Source: Aliiroseovarius pelagivivens (GTDB lineage: Bacteria; Pseudomonadota; Alphaproteobacteria; Rhodobacterales; Rhodobacteraceae). From it: a DNA stretch of 64,000 nucleotides. The DNA lies in the NCBI RefSeq assembly GCF_900302485.1, contig NZ_OMOI01000001.1:2418001-2482000 (forward strand), given 5' to 3'. The notes under the pieces are model-generated. The model made no database searches. It was not told the DNA's origin and was given only the letters and a program-made list of their open reading frames with translations. Made by a program: the position numbers and the translations under genes. Positions 45,554-54,124 of this stretch are shown here, in pieces (the stretch's first letter is position 1; each line of letters opens with the position of its first letter).

Positions 45554-46936
45554 TCACTCTGCGATATTGCGCGGCAAGGTGATCAGGAAGGCCGTACCGG
45601 TGTCGTCGGAGCGTTCCAGCTTTAGCGTGCCGCCATGCCCACGCACCAATTCCGCCGAGATCGCCATGCCCAGACCGGACCCCCCCTTACGGTTGGTGCC
45701 AGCAAAGGGCTGGAACAGATGATCCCGAGACGATTTGGGAAGTCCCGGGCCGGTATCCACCACGCGGATCTGCCAATCACTTTCGGTTTCGCTGGCCTGC
45801 AACGCAATCTCGCCCGGTTTGCCAGACGCCACGATCGCCTGACGCGCGTTGCGCACAAGGTTCGAGAGCACGCGATAAAGCTGCTCGGGGTCGGCGCGCA
45901 GGTTCAGCCCTGCGGGAATGTCTTCCGCAAAGGACAGGTCGTGTTCGCCCGCCGACAGACGCTCGCTTTCGATGATGTCGGCTGTCAGCTCGGCCAGATT
46001 GAAGCGGTGCATCGTCGGCGCGGGCTCTTCCGCCTTGCCAAAGGCCAGTGTGTTTTCACACAAGCTGACCGCGCGGGTGATCGAGTTCACAAGTTTCGGC
46101 ACCACCCGCTTCACCATTGGATCTTCGCTGGTCTCCATCCGGTCGGCAAACAGCTGAGCTGTGGTCAACACATTGCGCAGGTCGTGGCTGATCCGGGCGA
46201 CCGCGCCACCCAATTGCGCCAGCCGCTCTTTCTGCTTCAACGCGCCAGTCAGGTCGGTTTGCAGACTACGCAGGGTGACTTCTGCTTCGCGCAGTTCAGT
46301 TACGTTTGTTCCGGGGGCGATAATACGCCGCGCATCTTCGGGATCGGCGGCATAGGCCTTCATATTGCCCACGACGCCCTTGATCGGGCGTACGATCAGC
46401 CGTTGCACCGCAAGGAACAGCAGAAGCGCGGTAATAACTGAAATGACAGCCGACAGCAGTAAGATGTTCAGGCCATAGTCAATCATCGCGGCGCGCAGTT
46501 TGGCGGTCCACATCGTGATCTCGATCACCAGACCACCTTCACGTACAGGATCCCCGATGACGCGGATCACCTCGGGTTCGGGATTGAACAGGCGCATCAT
46601 CGCATCCCCGATCAGGGTCATTGCGGATGCATCGCGCAGATCATAGTCGTGCGTGACCGCCCCGGGTGGCGGCGATGACAACATCAGTTCGCGCATCTCA
46701 TCGCGGCGCAGAACGACGTTGTAGACCTCCGCATTTTCCAGAAGTTCGGCTTCCAGTTCCGGTGCGATCATATCATCGGCCAGCAACGCCAACGACGCGA
46801 TCTGCGCCCGTTCCAGACGATCCTGCAGGTAATCGGCCCGAAAGCGCGCGACCGACGGTACGAAGATCAAAATCTCGGCCAGCATGACGAACAGCGTCGT
46901 CAGGATCAGAAAACGGCCGGAAAGAGTATTGAACAC
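45554..46936 (-). CDS. Orphan membrane sensor histidine kinase
   Basis: A 460-residue sensor with two transmembrane helices (LSGRFLILTTLFVMLAEILIF and ILLLSAVISVITALLLFLA) bracketing a periplasmic domain of about 130 residues. A HAMP linker follows, then the H-box RISHDLRNVLTTA (phosphorylated His), the N-box NLVRNARQAI, the G1 box DTGPGLP and the G2 region GGSGLGMAI. No response regulator gene is adjacent. The signal is unknown. It lies after the MerA-like gene's start side, on the same strand, 23 bases from it. Confidence 0.9.
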   Translation of the reverse strand: MFNTLSGRFLILTTLFVMLAEILIFVPSVARFRADYLQDRLERAQIASLALLADDMIAPELEAELLENAEVYNVVLRRDEMRELMLSSPPPGAVTHDYDLRDASAMTLIGDAMMRLFNPEPEVIRVIGDPVREGGLVIEITMWTAKLRAAMIDYGLNILLLSAVISVITALLLFLAVQRLIVRPIKGVVGNMKAYAADPEDARRIIAPGTNVTELREAEVTLRSLQTDLTGALKQKERLAQLGGAVARISHDLRNVLTTAQLFADRMETSEDPMVKRVVPKLVNSITRAVSLCENTLAFGKAEEPAPTMHRFNLAELTADIIESERLSAGEHDLSFAEDIPAGLNLRADPEQLYRVLSNLVRNARQAIVASGKPGEIALQASETESDWQIRVVDTGPGLPKSSRDHLFQPFAGTNRKGGSGLGMAISAELVRGHGGTLKLERSDDTGTAFLITLPRNIAE

Positions 46937-46959
46937 CTGCGCGCCCTCGTCAGTTGGGG

Positions 46960-48330
46960 TTACGGGATAAATTTCTGCACGAAACCTACCACCCGCTTGA
47001 CCATAGGATTATCAAAAAGTCGAGGCGAGAAATAGGCCCCAGCCGCCCGCTTGCTGATTTCCGCCATGGTGGGATAGGGGGCGACCATGCCAGCGATCTG
47101 CCCCATTTTCAAACGGTTGGCGATGGCCAGCGCCCAAAGGGTGATCATCTCGCCCGCACCGGGGCCAACGATGGATACCCCAACTGGGCGTCCCTTGACG
47201 ATCATCACCTTGATCAGACCCTTTGTCTGCTGGGTCGCAATGGCGCGGTCATTCCCAGCGAAGTCGAACCGGGCAACCTCCAGCTTGTCACCGTGAGTCT
47301 TGCGCGCCTCAGCTTCGGTTAGGCCGATCTGTGCCAGTTCCGGCGCAGTATAGGTTGCCCACGGGATGTGATCTGTTCGCTGCTTGGACGGCAGGCCGAA
47401 CAGCATCGAACGGATAATGACGCCCGCATGGTATCCAGCGACATGGGTAAATTGCAGCCCACCCGCGACGTCTCCAATGGCATAGACCTTCTTGTTGGTG
47501 GTGCGCAGGCTGGCATCGACCTTGATGCCTGTGCGGGTGGGTTCAATGCCCGCAGCCTCAAGGTTCAGCTTGTCTGTATTTGCTTTGCGTCCAACAGCCA
47601 TCAGAAGATGGGTACCTTTGAAGACCTGACCATCCTTGGCCTCGATCTCGATCGCACCCGCCTTGCCGCGAATTTCGGCGGCCATTGCGTCTTCTTCAAT
47701 GGCGATACCTTCGTCGCGCAATGCGTCCAGCACGTGCGCGGCCATCTCGGGATCGTCCCGGCCCAGCGCCTTCATGCCTTCAATCACGGTGACCTCACAG
47801 CCAAGGCGACGGTGCGCCTGCGCCATTTCCATTCCGATGGGACCGCCGCCGATGATCAGCAGATGGTCGGGACGGGTTTTCAGGTCAAAGATCGTCTCGT
47901 TGGTTTCATAAGGCACATTCTCGATGCCCGGAATCGGCGGCACCAGCGGCGACGAGCCGGTCGATATCACGAAGCGCCGTGCCTCGATGACATAGTCGCC
48001 CGCTTGCACCTCTTTCGGCGAGATGAACTGGCCGTATTCGGTGATCACCCGCACGCCCAAACCCTCGAACCGCTCGACCGAGTCGTGAGGTTCAATGGTC
48101 GCGATGGTCTGGCGCACGTGGTCATGAGCCGCGTCCCAGCCCATCGCCGACTTGCCTGCATGGAGCAGTGCCTTGGACGGGACACAGCCATAGTTCAGGC
48201 AGTCTCCACCCATCTTGTGGCCTTCCAGCAGCACGACTGATGCGCCCATCTGCACGGCCCCAGCTGCGACAGACAACCCGCCCGAGCCTGCGCCGATGAT
48301 ACAGACATCCGTCTTGATACGTTCAGCCAT
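46960..48330 (-). CDS. Dihydrolipoamide/mercuric reductase-like flavoprotein
   Basis: A 456-residue pyridine-nucleotide disulfide oxidoreductase. It has an N-terminal FAD site (IGAGSGGLSVAAGA), the redox-active GGDCLNYGCVPSKALL (CxxxxC), an NAD(P)-binding motif IGGGPIGMEMA, and the second FAD motif YAIGDVAGG. The C-terminal dimerisation region ends around PYPTMAEISKRAA. It lacks the C-terminal Cys pair and N-terminal metal domain of MerA, so mercury reduction is unlikely. It is paired with a TVP38-family membrane protein gene upstream, two bases away. Confidence 0.85.
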   Translation of the reverse strand: MAERIKTDVCIIGAGSGGLSVAAGAVQMGASVVLLEGHKMGGDCLNYGCVPSKALLHAGKSAMGWDAAHDHVRQTIATIEPHDSVERFEGLGVRVITEYGQFISPKEVQAGDYVIEARRFVISTGSSPLVPPIPGIENVPYETNETIFDLKTRPDHLLIIGGGPIGMEMAQAHRRLGCEVTVIEGMKALGRDDPEMAAHVLDALRDEGIAIEEDAMAAEIRGKAGAIEIEAKDGQVFKGTHLLMAVGRKANTDKLNLEAAGIEPTRTGIKVDASLRTTNKKVYAIGDVAGGLQFTHVAGYHAGVIIRSMLFGLPSKQRTDHIPWATYTAPELAQIGLTEAEARKTHGDKLEVARFDFAGNDRAIATQQTKGLIKVMIVKGRPVGVSIVGPGAGEMITLWALAIANRLKMGQIAGMVAPYPTMAEISKRAAGAYFSPRLFDNPMVKRVVGFVQKFIP

Positions 48331-48331
48331 G

Positions 48332-49075
48332 TCAGGCGTCCTTCTTGAAAAGCTTCAGCACCATCGGAAGGGCTGCCAGCGCGGCAAGCCCCAGAATGGG
48401 CAACAGGATGTGCGGCTCGAAGATGATGCCCAGATCCGGGGTTTCGCCACGGGCAAAGACTTCGCCCAGACCGGCGCCGACCGATGTATAGACCAGTCCC
48501 CCGGGAATAATTCCGAAGAAGGTCGAGATGACGAAACGATGCAGCGGCACGCCGACCAGCGCGGGAATCAGGTTCGCCACGAAGAAGGGCACGGCAGGGA
48601 CCAATCGGATCAGGAACAGGACAGACCACTGATTCTCGTCGATCCCATCTTTGATATTCTTTACGGCGCCCTCGCTGCCCTCCATCTTGGCGGCCAGTTT
48701 TTCACCCAGCCCCCAGCGGGCAGCCAAGAAGATCAGCACAGCACCGATTGTGGCGGCCGTCACATTAAACAGCACACCCGGGAAGGTCGAAAATAGGAAC
48801 CCTCCGGTCAGTGTCGCAATGGTCGCGCCGGGCAGTGAAAATCCGACAATCACCACATAGGCTGCGATGAAAGCGCCCACTGTCAGCAGATAATTGGCGT
48901 CCCGGAAGGCCAAAAGTGCCTCGCGGTTTTGCGCCAAAGTCTCGAAACTTAGATAGTCGCGCAGGGTAAATGCTCCGATCACGGCCACGCTTAGGATCGC
49001 AATCAAGGGCAAACGACGCAAAAGCGCGTTTGGCGTGGGCTTCGACATTTTCGTGTCGGGGTCGGTCATCATCAT
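48332..49075 (-). CDS. TVP38/TMEM64 family membrane protein
   Basis: A 247-residue DedA-related (SNARE-associated, VTT-domain) membrane protein with about six helices. Typical are YVVIVGFSLPGATIATLTGGFLF, FLIRLVPAVPFFVANLIPALVGVP and FVISTFFGIIPGGLVYTSVGAGLG. Family members are thought to be lipid scramblases or transporters. The gene is cotranscribed with the flavoprotein gene (one base between stop and start). Several in-frame Met codons near 49075 make the start uncertain by a few residues. Confidence 0.88.
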   Translation of the reverse strand: MMMTDPDTKMSKPTPNALLRRLPLIAILSVAVIGAFTLRDYLSFETLAQNREALLAFRDANYLLTVGAFIAAYVVIVGFSLPGATIATLTGGFLFSTFPGVLFNVTAATIGAVLIFLAARWGLGEKLAAKMEGSEGAVKNIKDGIDENQWSVLFLIRLVPAVPFFVANLIPALVGVPLHRFVISTFFGIIPGGLVYTSVGAGLGEVFARGETPDLGIIFEPHILLPILGLAALAALPMVLKLFKKDA

Positions 49076-49239
49076 GGGTCTTTCCGGTCAATACAGCACG
49101 TTCGCGATTAGGCCGCGGTGGTTGATTGCAACATGAGCGCAATCGCCCGGCTTGCCCACCCACCTCACGCTTGCTTGAACAGGGGTGAAGAAATCGCGTA
49201 CGGATGTAACAAAAGGGGCGAAAATATTTCATCAGGCAT

Positions 49240-49268
49240 TTGACTTGCCCCAGAATGCCCCCTATAGA
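49240..49268 (+). promoter_or_regulatory. Sigma-70-type promoter of rpmH-rnpA
   Basis: TTGACT at 49240-49245, a 17-bp spacer and TATAGA at 49263-49268, 64 bp before the rpmH ATG. This is the most consensus-like promoter in the window. Confidence 0.7.
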
Positions 49269-49331
49269 CCGGGCTTCGAATGACACACGCTCCGAATCCA
49301 CCGGGATTGGGAGCATTAACGGAGACGGGCG

Positions 49332-49466
49332 ATGAAACGCACATACCAACCTTCGAACCTGGTTCGCAAACGCCGCCACGGCTTTCGCTCGCGCATGGCT
49401 ACCAAAGCCGGTCGCAAGATCCTGAATGCCCGCCGCGCACGTGGCCGGAAGTCGCTGAGCGCATAA
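49332..49466 (+). CDS. rpmH: Large ribosomal subunit protein bL34
   Basis: A 44-residue ribosomal protein: [20 protein letters not shown] and later [20 protein letters not shown]. It matches bL34 throughout. A GGAG site precedes the ATG. It heads the rpmH-rnpA-yidD transcript, a standard bacterial arrangement. Confidence 0.98.
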   Translation: MKRTYQPSNLVRKRRHGFRSRMATKAGRKILNARRARGRKSLSA

Positions 49467-49483
49467 GCGCTCGGGTCGCAGTC

Positions 49484-49924
49484 ATGTCTGCGCCCAATGC
49501 TGACAAAACGAAGACCGCCGAGGCCGAAGGGCCTGCGGCGGTTTCCGTTTGCGTGGATGATCGCAAACTGATCACCCTGACCGAGCGGCGCGACTTTTTG
49601 GCCGCCGCCCGTGCCCGCCGTGCACCGGCGCCTGCGTTTCTGTTACAGGCTCGTAAACGGCGTGACGGCGAAAACGCCGAGCCCGATCAAATCCGCATCG
49701 GATTTACCTGCTCAAAAAAGGTTGGCAACGCCGTTGTCCGCAACCGCGCCAAACGTCGCCTGCGCGCCATCGCGCACGAGGTTCTGCCCAGTCTGGGCAA
49801 ACCCGGCTGGGACTATGTGCTCATCGGTCGCGCTGAAAAAACCGTGTCGCGTGACTATATGGATTTGAAAGCGGACCTTGCCCGCGCCATTGACCAGATC
49901 CACGCCCCGCGAAAGAAATCATGA
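49484..49924 (+). CDS. rnpA: Ribonuclease P protein component
   Basis: RnpA is the protein subunit of RNase P, which matures tRNA 5' ends. The 146-residue protein has an extra N-terminal extension of about 28 residues before the canonical [12 protein letters not shown] start. The RNA-binding RNR motif is [20 protein letters not shown], and DYVLIGR...DYMDLKADL closes the fold. The start at 49484 was chosen because it follows rpmH by 17 bases and fits the family; a longer frame to 49280 overlaps rpmH. Confidence 0.95.
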   Translation: MSAPNADKTKTAEAEGPAAVSVCVDDRKLITLTERRDFLAAARARRAPAPAFLLQARKRRDGENAEPDQIRIGFTCSKKVGNAVVRNRAKRRLRAIAHEVLPSLGKPGWDYVLIGRAEKTVSRDYMDLKADLARAIDQIHAPRKKS

Positions 49925-50169
49925 GCCCCGCAGCCTTCATCTTGTCCCTGCCGATCCGGGCCTATCGCCTGATCTTCAGCCCTTGGGTTGGGTTCAACTG
50001 CCGCTATCAACCGACCTGTAGCGCTTATGCGCTGGAAGCCCTGCAAAAGCATGGGGCCTTCAAAGGCGGCTGGATTGCGGCCAAGCGGATCGCCCGCTGC
50101 AACCCGTGGGGATCGTGCGGATACGACCCGGTGCCCGGCAAAAAGCACGATTGCTCTACGCATGACTGA
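49921..50169 (+). CDS. yidD: Membrane protein insertion efficiency factor YidD
   Basis: An 82-residue protein of the YidD/UPF0161 family: [36 protein letters not shown], with the [11 protein letters not shown] motif and the later [13 protein letters not shown]. It helps YidC insert membrane proteins. It overlaps rnpA by four bases (ATGA), as is usual. Here yidC itself is about 4 kb further on, separated by other genes. Confidence 0.95.
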   Translation: MSPAAFILSLPIRAYRLIFSPWVGFNCRYQPTCSAYALEALQKHGAFKGGWIAAKRIARCNPWGSCGYDPVPGKKHDCSTHD

Positions 50170-50525
50170 GGTCAGCGTGTCCTGACGGCCACAGACTGTT
50201 GCAACTTTCACTTGAAACTTGAGATCTGAGCTGTTTGCGCTAAACAGGCGCCATCCGCAACGCTCAAACAGAAGGAGGCGTTACATGACGAATACCAACG
50301 CTCTCCGCCAAACCTGTGTTGCGGCCTATTGGGGCACTCACGCCTCGTGACCTTTGCGTCACGCGCCTGACCGCCCCAACCAGCCCGTATGCCGGGCTTC
50401 TCGATAGCTGACATGTAACACAAGACCACGGTCGCATTGTGTCCGTCGTTTCGGATCATTTCAGTTCTCTTTGCAACCAAAACAAAACTCCAAAGAAGGA
50501 CCGGCATTCTGCCGGTGACAAACCC
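50170..50525. other. Region with several hairpins and a short reading frame
   Basis: This 356-bp stretch between yidD and the first DUF1127-like gene has no gene of normal size. It holds a 21-codon frame with a strong ribosome-binding site (50285-50350), and three perfect or near-perfect stems: CGTGAC-CTTTGC-GTCACG at 50346-50363, AGCCCG-TATGC-CGGGCT at 50382-50398 and ACCGGCA-TTC-TGCCGGT at 50500-50516. Together they suggest a structured, possibly regulatory, transcript. Confidence 0.4.
50285..50350 (+). CDS. Possible 21-residue leader peptide
   Basis: A frame starting MTNTNALRQTC, with a strong AAGGAGG site at 50272-50278, six bases before the ATG. The stop codon lies inside the left arm of the 50346-50363 hairpin. 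It could be a regulatory leader for the following small-protein genes or an untranslated RNA with a chance frame. No matching family is known to me. Confidence 0.4.
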   Translation: MTNTNALRQTCVAAYWGTHAS

Positions 50526-50750
50526 ATGATGGACTCGAATTTTCATTCCGAACCTGTCCGGCTGAACGAACTGCTGGATGACTTGATTGCCAATCACGGC
50601 GCGATCCGCGTGGTGCGCGCGCTTGCGATGCGTCTTGTATCGCAGCGCGTGCGTCGACCTCAGGCAGATAATCTGTCCGACCACCTGCGTCGGGACGTCG
50701 GGCTTCCGCCTGGCCACCCTCCGCCACCGTTCCGCGAACCGCGGCTGTGA
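50526..50750 (+). CDS. Small DUF1127-like protein A
   Basis: A 74-residue basic protein. The C-terminal half, LSDHLRRDVGLPPG, recalls the short DUF1127/YjiS motif (L-x-x-H/E-L-x-x-D-I-G-L). The helix NELLDDLIANHGAIRVVRALAMRLV precedes it. It is paralogous to the gene at 50858 (LIxxHGxxRVVRA and L-x-x-H-x-RRD-x-x-L shared). A hairpin (50500-50516) lies between an AAGGA site and the ATG. In other alphaproteobacteria DUF1127 proteins bind RNA or affect stress and sRNA biology; the role here is inferred only. Confidence 0.75.
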   Translation: MMDSNFHSEPVRLNELLDDLIANHGAIRVVRALAMRLVSQRVRRPQADNLSDHLRRDVGLPPGHPPPPFREPRL

Positions 50751-50799
50751 TCCTTCGGGCCGTCCAAAGCGCCAGACGCGGACGGTCCAAAAATAACTC

Positions 50800-50830
50800 T
50801 TGACCTAAAGTTCACTTGAGGTCCGAGGAT
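50800..50830 (+). promoter_or_regulatory. MerR/SoxR-type promoter with SoxR-box-like operator
   Basis: The 20-bp site ACCTAAAGTTCACTTGAGGT (50803-50822) matches the known SoxR box ACCTCAAGTTAACTTGAGGT at 18 of 20 positions. It lies within a promoter with -35 TTGACC (50800-50805) and a candidate -10 GAGGAT (50825-50830), spaced by 19 bp, the long spacing typical of MerR-family promoters. It precedes the gene at 50858. Confidence 0.7.
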
Positions 50831-50857
50831 CGCAAAATATCGCTAGGAGACCCCGAA

Positions 50858-51088
50858 ATGACACATGTTTTGACACTTCCCCCACGCAGCCGGCACCGGC
50901 CCAGGCTGCAATCCGCGCTGATCGGTCTGATCGAGCGTCATGGCCGTTGGCGCGTGGTCCGGGCCGCATTGTTTGCACGCCCGTCGCAAAAACTGCGCAG
51001 CGAGGATCTGACCCCGCATATGCGTCGTGATCTGAACCTGCACGCGCCATCGGACAGCTTGCCGTCAGCGCGTCAGCACCTGTTGTGA
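50858..51088 (+). CDS. Small DUF1127-like protein B, under a SoxR-like box
   Basis: A 76-residue basic protein paralogous to the gene at 50526, with LIGLIERHGRWRVVRAALFAR and the terminal LTPHMRRDLNLH resembling the DUF1127 motif. The ATG has an AGGAGA site. Its promoter carries the SoxR-like operator, so induction by redox-active compounds is predicted. The VOC protein gene starts four bases after its stop and may be co-expressed. Confidence 0.78.
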   Translation: MTHVLTLPPRSRHRPRLQSALIGLIERHGRWRVVRAALFARPSQKLRSEDLTPHMRRDLNLHAPSDSLPSARQHLL

Positions 51089-51091
51089 TCC

Positions 51092-51481
51092 ATGGACCTG
51101 AACCAGATCACTCAGAATGTCACCGATTTCGACGCAGCCCTAACGTTCTATGAAACGCTGGGGCTGCGTCTGATCACCTCGGCGCGTGGCGAATACGCGC
51201 GGTTCGAACTGCCTTCGGGCAGCACGACCCTGTCGCTGCACCTGTCCGACGCCCCAACGGTGAACGGCCCGACGCTGTATTTCGAGGTCGATGACATCGA
51301 TCACCGCTATGAACAGCTGAAATGCGCCGGGATCATCTTCGATACGCCCCCAGAAGACATGAGCTGGCGTTGGCGCGAGGCGCGGTTTCGCGATCCCTCT
51401 GGCAATCTTCTGTGTCTATTCCACGCGGGCCTTGACCGGCGCTTTCCGCCGTGGCGCATCGACGGCACACCACGCGGCTGA
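51092..51481 (+). CDS. VOC (glyoxalase/bleomycin resistance) family protein
   Basis: A 129-residue single VOC domain protein of beta-alpha-beta-beta-beta fold. It begins [20 protein letters not shown] and ends [13 protein letters not shown], typical of the glyoxalase/bleomycin-resistance/dioxygenase superfamily. Candidate metal ligands are not obvious (H in LSLHLSD and E in LYFEVDD). Substrate unknown. It lies directly after the small DUF1127-like gene and before ttcA. Confidence 0.88.
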   Translation: MDLNQITQNVTDFDAALTFYETLGLRLITSARGEYARFELPSGSTTLSLHLSDAPTVNGPTLYFEVDDIDHRYEQLKCAGIIFDTPPEDMSWRWREARFRDPSGNLLCLFHAGLDRRFPPWRIDGTPRG

Positions 51482-51519
51482 CCCTTGCCCGGCGGATCAT
51501 TTTCCCCTATGCCGCGCCC

Positions 51520-52368
51520 ATGTTGGACGATCTCGACGATATTCACCCGCTGTTTCACGGCGCCCCCTCGACCACCGAGTTCAAGAAGCTGCGCAAGCGC
51601 ATCATGCGCAATGTGCGCGAGGCTTTGGACCAATACGGCATGGTCGAACGCGGCGCAAAATGGCTTGTCTGCCTGTCGGGCGGCAAGGACAGCTACACCA
51701 TGCTGGCAGCGCTGTACGAGCTGAAATGGCGTGGCGTTTTGCCGGTCGAGATCCTTGCCTGCAACCTCGATCAAGGTCAGCCTGGCTTTCCGGCCACTGT
51801 CCTTCCTGAGTTTCTGGAAAAGATGCAGGTGCCCAACCGGATCGAGTACGAGGACACCTATTCCATCGTCATGGACAAGATCCCGCAGGGCCGGACGTTT
51901 TGTTCGCTCTGTTCACGCCTGCGCCGCGGCAACCTCTATCGCATTGCGCGCGAGGAAGGCTGCTCGGCCGTGGTTCTGGGTCACCACCGCGACGACATTC
52001 TTGAAACCTTCTTCATGAACCTCTTCCACGGAGGACGCTTGGCGACAATGCCGCCCAAGCTGGTGAACGAAGAAGGCGACCTTTTCGTCTATCGTCCACT
52101 GGCCCATGTCGCCGAGGCTGATTGCGAGAAATTCGCCACTCAGATGAACTATCCGATCATTCCCTGCGACCTGTGCGGATCGCAAGATGGGTTGCAGCGC
52201 CAGCAGGTGAAAAAGATCATCGACGGGTGGGAGGCGAACTTCCCTGGCCGCCGTCAGATCATGTTCAAGGCGCTTATGAACACGCGCCCCAGCCACCTTC
52301 TGGACCCGCAAATATTTGATTTCGCTGGACTAACACGCGACCCTTCGAAAGTTGACGGGAATTCCTGA
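51520..52368 (+). CDS. ttcA: tRNA 2-thiocytidine(32) synthetase
   Basis: TtcA thiolates cytidine 32 of some tRNAs. The 282-residue enzyme has the PP-loop [12 protein letters not shown] and the two iron-sulfur cysteine pairs [10 protein letters not shown] and CDLCGSQ, with the linking [18 protein letters not shown]. The start ([14 protein letters not shown]) was chosen as the family start; an upstream in-frame Met at 51451 overlaps the VOC gene. Confidence 0.94.
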   Translation: MLDDLDDIHPLFHGAPSTTEFKKLRKRIMRNVREALDQYGMVERGAKWLVCLSGGKDSYTMLAALYELKWRGVLPVEILACNLDQGQPGFPATVLPEFLEKMQVPNRIEYEDTYSIVMDKIPQGRTFCSLCSRLRRGNLYRIAREEGCSAVVLGHHRDDILETFFMNLFHGGRLATMPPKLVNEEGDLFVYRPLAHVAEADCEKFATQMNYPIIPCDLCGSQDGLQRQQVKKIIDGWEANFPGRRQIMFKALMNTRPSHLLDPQIFDFAGLTRDPSKVDGNS

Positions 52369-52485
52369 TAAATTTTTTATCTTTTTTTCGGTGCACGTTA
52401 ATACCTGATTGACCACATGTTCCTACTTTGTCCAAAGCGCCCGGCAACCCGGGCCGTGTTTGGTGTATATGTTTAGGAACCCGTC

Positions 52486-54018
52486 ATGGCTGCCAGCTTT
52501 GGTCCAAAATCCCTCAAAAGCGCTGTTCGAAGCCTTCTGACCAGCCCCCAGTTCACTGCCATCCTTCCCGCGGCATTGCTGTTGGCCACTTGGTTGGGGG
52601 GTGAAACCGCCCTTTTGCTCTTTGCCATCCTGTTTCCTGGATTGTTTGCACTGGGCGGCGCGCTGACGCGCACGTCGTCGAAGAACCAATGGGCTGCCGA
52701 TCCAGTAACGGGCTTACCCATGCGCGGCAAACTAGTGAAAATGCTGGACGCATGCTTCCATGACCCTGAAGTAAATGAAAAAAACTGCTTGGTGTTGGAG
52801 GTGGATGCCTTCTCGCAACTGGCCGACCACTATGGGTTTGATGCGCGAGACAAGATAGAGGCGCGACTGGGCGAAGCTCTTCGGTCAATGCTGCGCGTGA
52901 CTGACCTGATTTGCTCATTGGGGCGAGGACGATTTGGGATTGTAATTGACCGTGCAACGCGTGCCGATCTCGAGGTTGTGCTGCAGATCGCCACGCGACT
53001 GCAGTCGGTAATAATGACCCCCATCGATCTGGACGAGACGCGCCTACACCTGACAGCCAGTGTCGGCTTTGCGTTACCCCAACGCGTACCCGACGCAACG
53101 GGGGAATCGCTTTTACATGCCGCAGAGAGCGCCCTTCAGAACGCCCAAGTCGCCGGCCCAGGTTCAATTCGCGCCTTCTCCAATGGCATGGCCCCAAAGG
53201 CCGCACCTTCAGAGCACTCCGAAGCCGAGCTTTCCGAGGCGCTGGAAACTGGCCAGATGACCCCGTGGTTCCAACCTCAAGTCTGCCTGCGCACTGGGCG
53301 CCTGACGGGGATGGAAGCGCTTGTACGCTGGCACCACCCCAGTTTGGGCTTAATTGCCCCTGCGGCCTTTCTGCCCGCACTGGCTCAAGCCGGACTTATG
53401 GAACGCCTCAGCGAGGTGATGCTGTTCGAATGCCTGACCAGCATCTGCAAGTGGGACCAGTTGGGGCATGAGGTGCCAACCGTGTCGATCAACCTGACAT
53501 CAGAGGAGCTGTCCAATCCCAAACTATTTGAAAAAATCCGCTGGGATCTGGACCGTTTTGATGTGTCGCCAGAGCGTTTGACGCTGGAGATCTTAGAAAG
53601 CGTCATTGCGCAGAGCGACGATGACGTCATTGCGCGTAACATCAACGCTTTGGCACGCATGGGTTGCAACATTGATTTGGATGATTTCGGCACTGGCCAT
53701 GCTTCGATTGCACATATCCGGCGTTTCAATCTGAATCGAATTAAGATTGACCGCTCTTTTGTCACCCATGTCGACACTGATACAAACCAACAGAACATGA
53801 TTTCCGCCATCCTGACGATGGCCAAGCAGTTGAAAATCGGAGCGCTGGCTGAAGGGGTCGAAACCCACGGTGAATACACCAAATTGGGCGAACTGGGCTG
53901 CTCAGATGTGCAGGGCTATGCCGTAGCAAAACCCATGCCGATGGATGCAATCAGCCTTTGGATCAGGAATCACAAATCCACCTCGGATCGCATCCACCAC
54001 ATCCCAAAGCACGCCTAG
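52486..54018 (+). CDS. Membrane EAL-domain phosphodiesterase with degenerate GGDEF domain
   Basis: A 510-residue c-di-GMP turnover protein. Two N-terminal helices (residues about 10-55) are followed by a GGDEF domain whose active site is degenerate (SLGRGRFGIVI in place of GGDEF). The EAL domain is complete: EALVRW, the NLTSEEL Asn, LEILES Glu, LDDFGTGHAS, KIDRSFV and EGVETHGEY. I predict an active phosphodiesterase with an inactive GGDEF region, perhaps a GTP sensor. The 117-bp upstream gap holds a GCCCGG-CAAC-CCGGGC hairpin at 52439-52454. Confidence 0.9.
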   Translation: MAASFGPKSLKSAVRSLLTSPQFTAILPAALLLATWLGGETALLLFAILFPGLFALGGALTRTSSKNQWAADPVTGLPMRGKLVKMLDACFHDPEVNEKNCLVLEVDAFSQLADHYGFDARDKIEARLGEALRSMLRVTDLICSLGRGRFGIVIDRATRADLEVVLQIATRLQSVIMTPIDLDETRLHLTASVGFALPQRVPDATGESLLHAAESALQNAQVAGPGSIRAFSNGMAPKAAPSEHSEAELSEALETGQMTPWFQPQVCLRTGRLTGMEALVRWHHPSLGLIAPAAFLPALAQAGLMERLSEVMLFECLTSICKWDQLGHEVPTVSINLTSEELSNPKLFEKIRWDLDRFDVSPERLTLEILESVIAQSDDDVIARNINALARMGCNIDLDDFGTGHASIAHIRRFNLNRIKIDRSFVTHVDTDTNQQNMISAILTMAKQLKIGALAEGVETHGEYTKLGELGCSDVQGYAVAKPMPMDAISLWIRNHKSTSDRIHHIPKHA

Positions 54019-54124
54019 AGAGTTCGTAGACCCGCATTTCTTGGGACATCGGGATAAACTGCTTGACCTTTGGGCCCTTGCCCTGTTGAACCACTTTGAC
54101 CGAAATCTATGAGTGGTAGGCACG

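Noticed and set aside
46960..48330. Mercury(II) reductase
   Set aside because: The active-site CxxxxC is shared with all disulfide reductases; the C-terminal vicinal cysteines needed for Hg(II) are absent and no mer genes are nearby.
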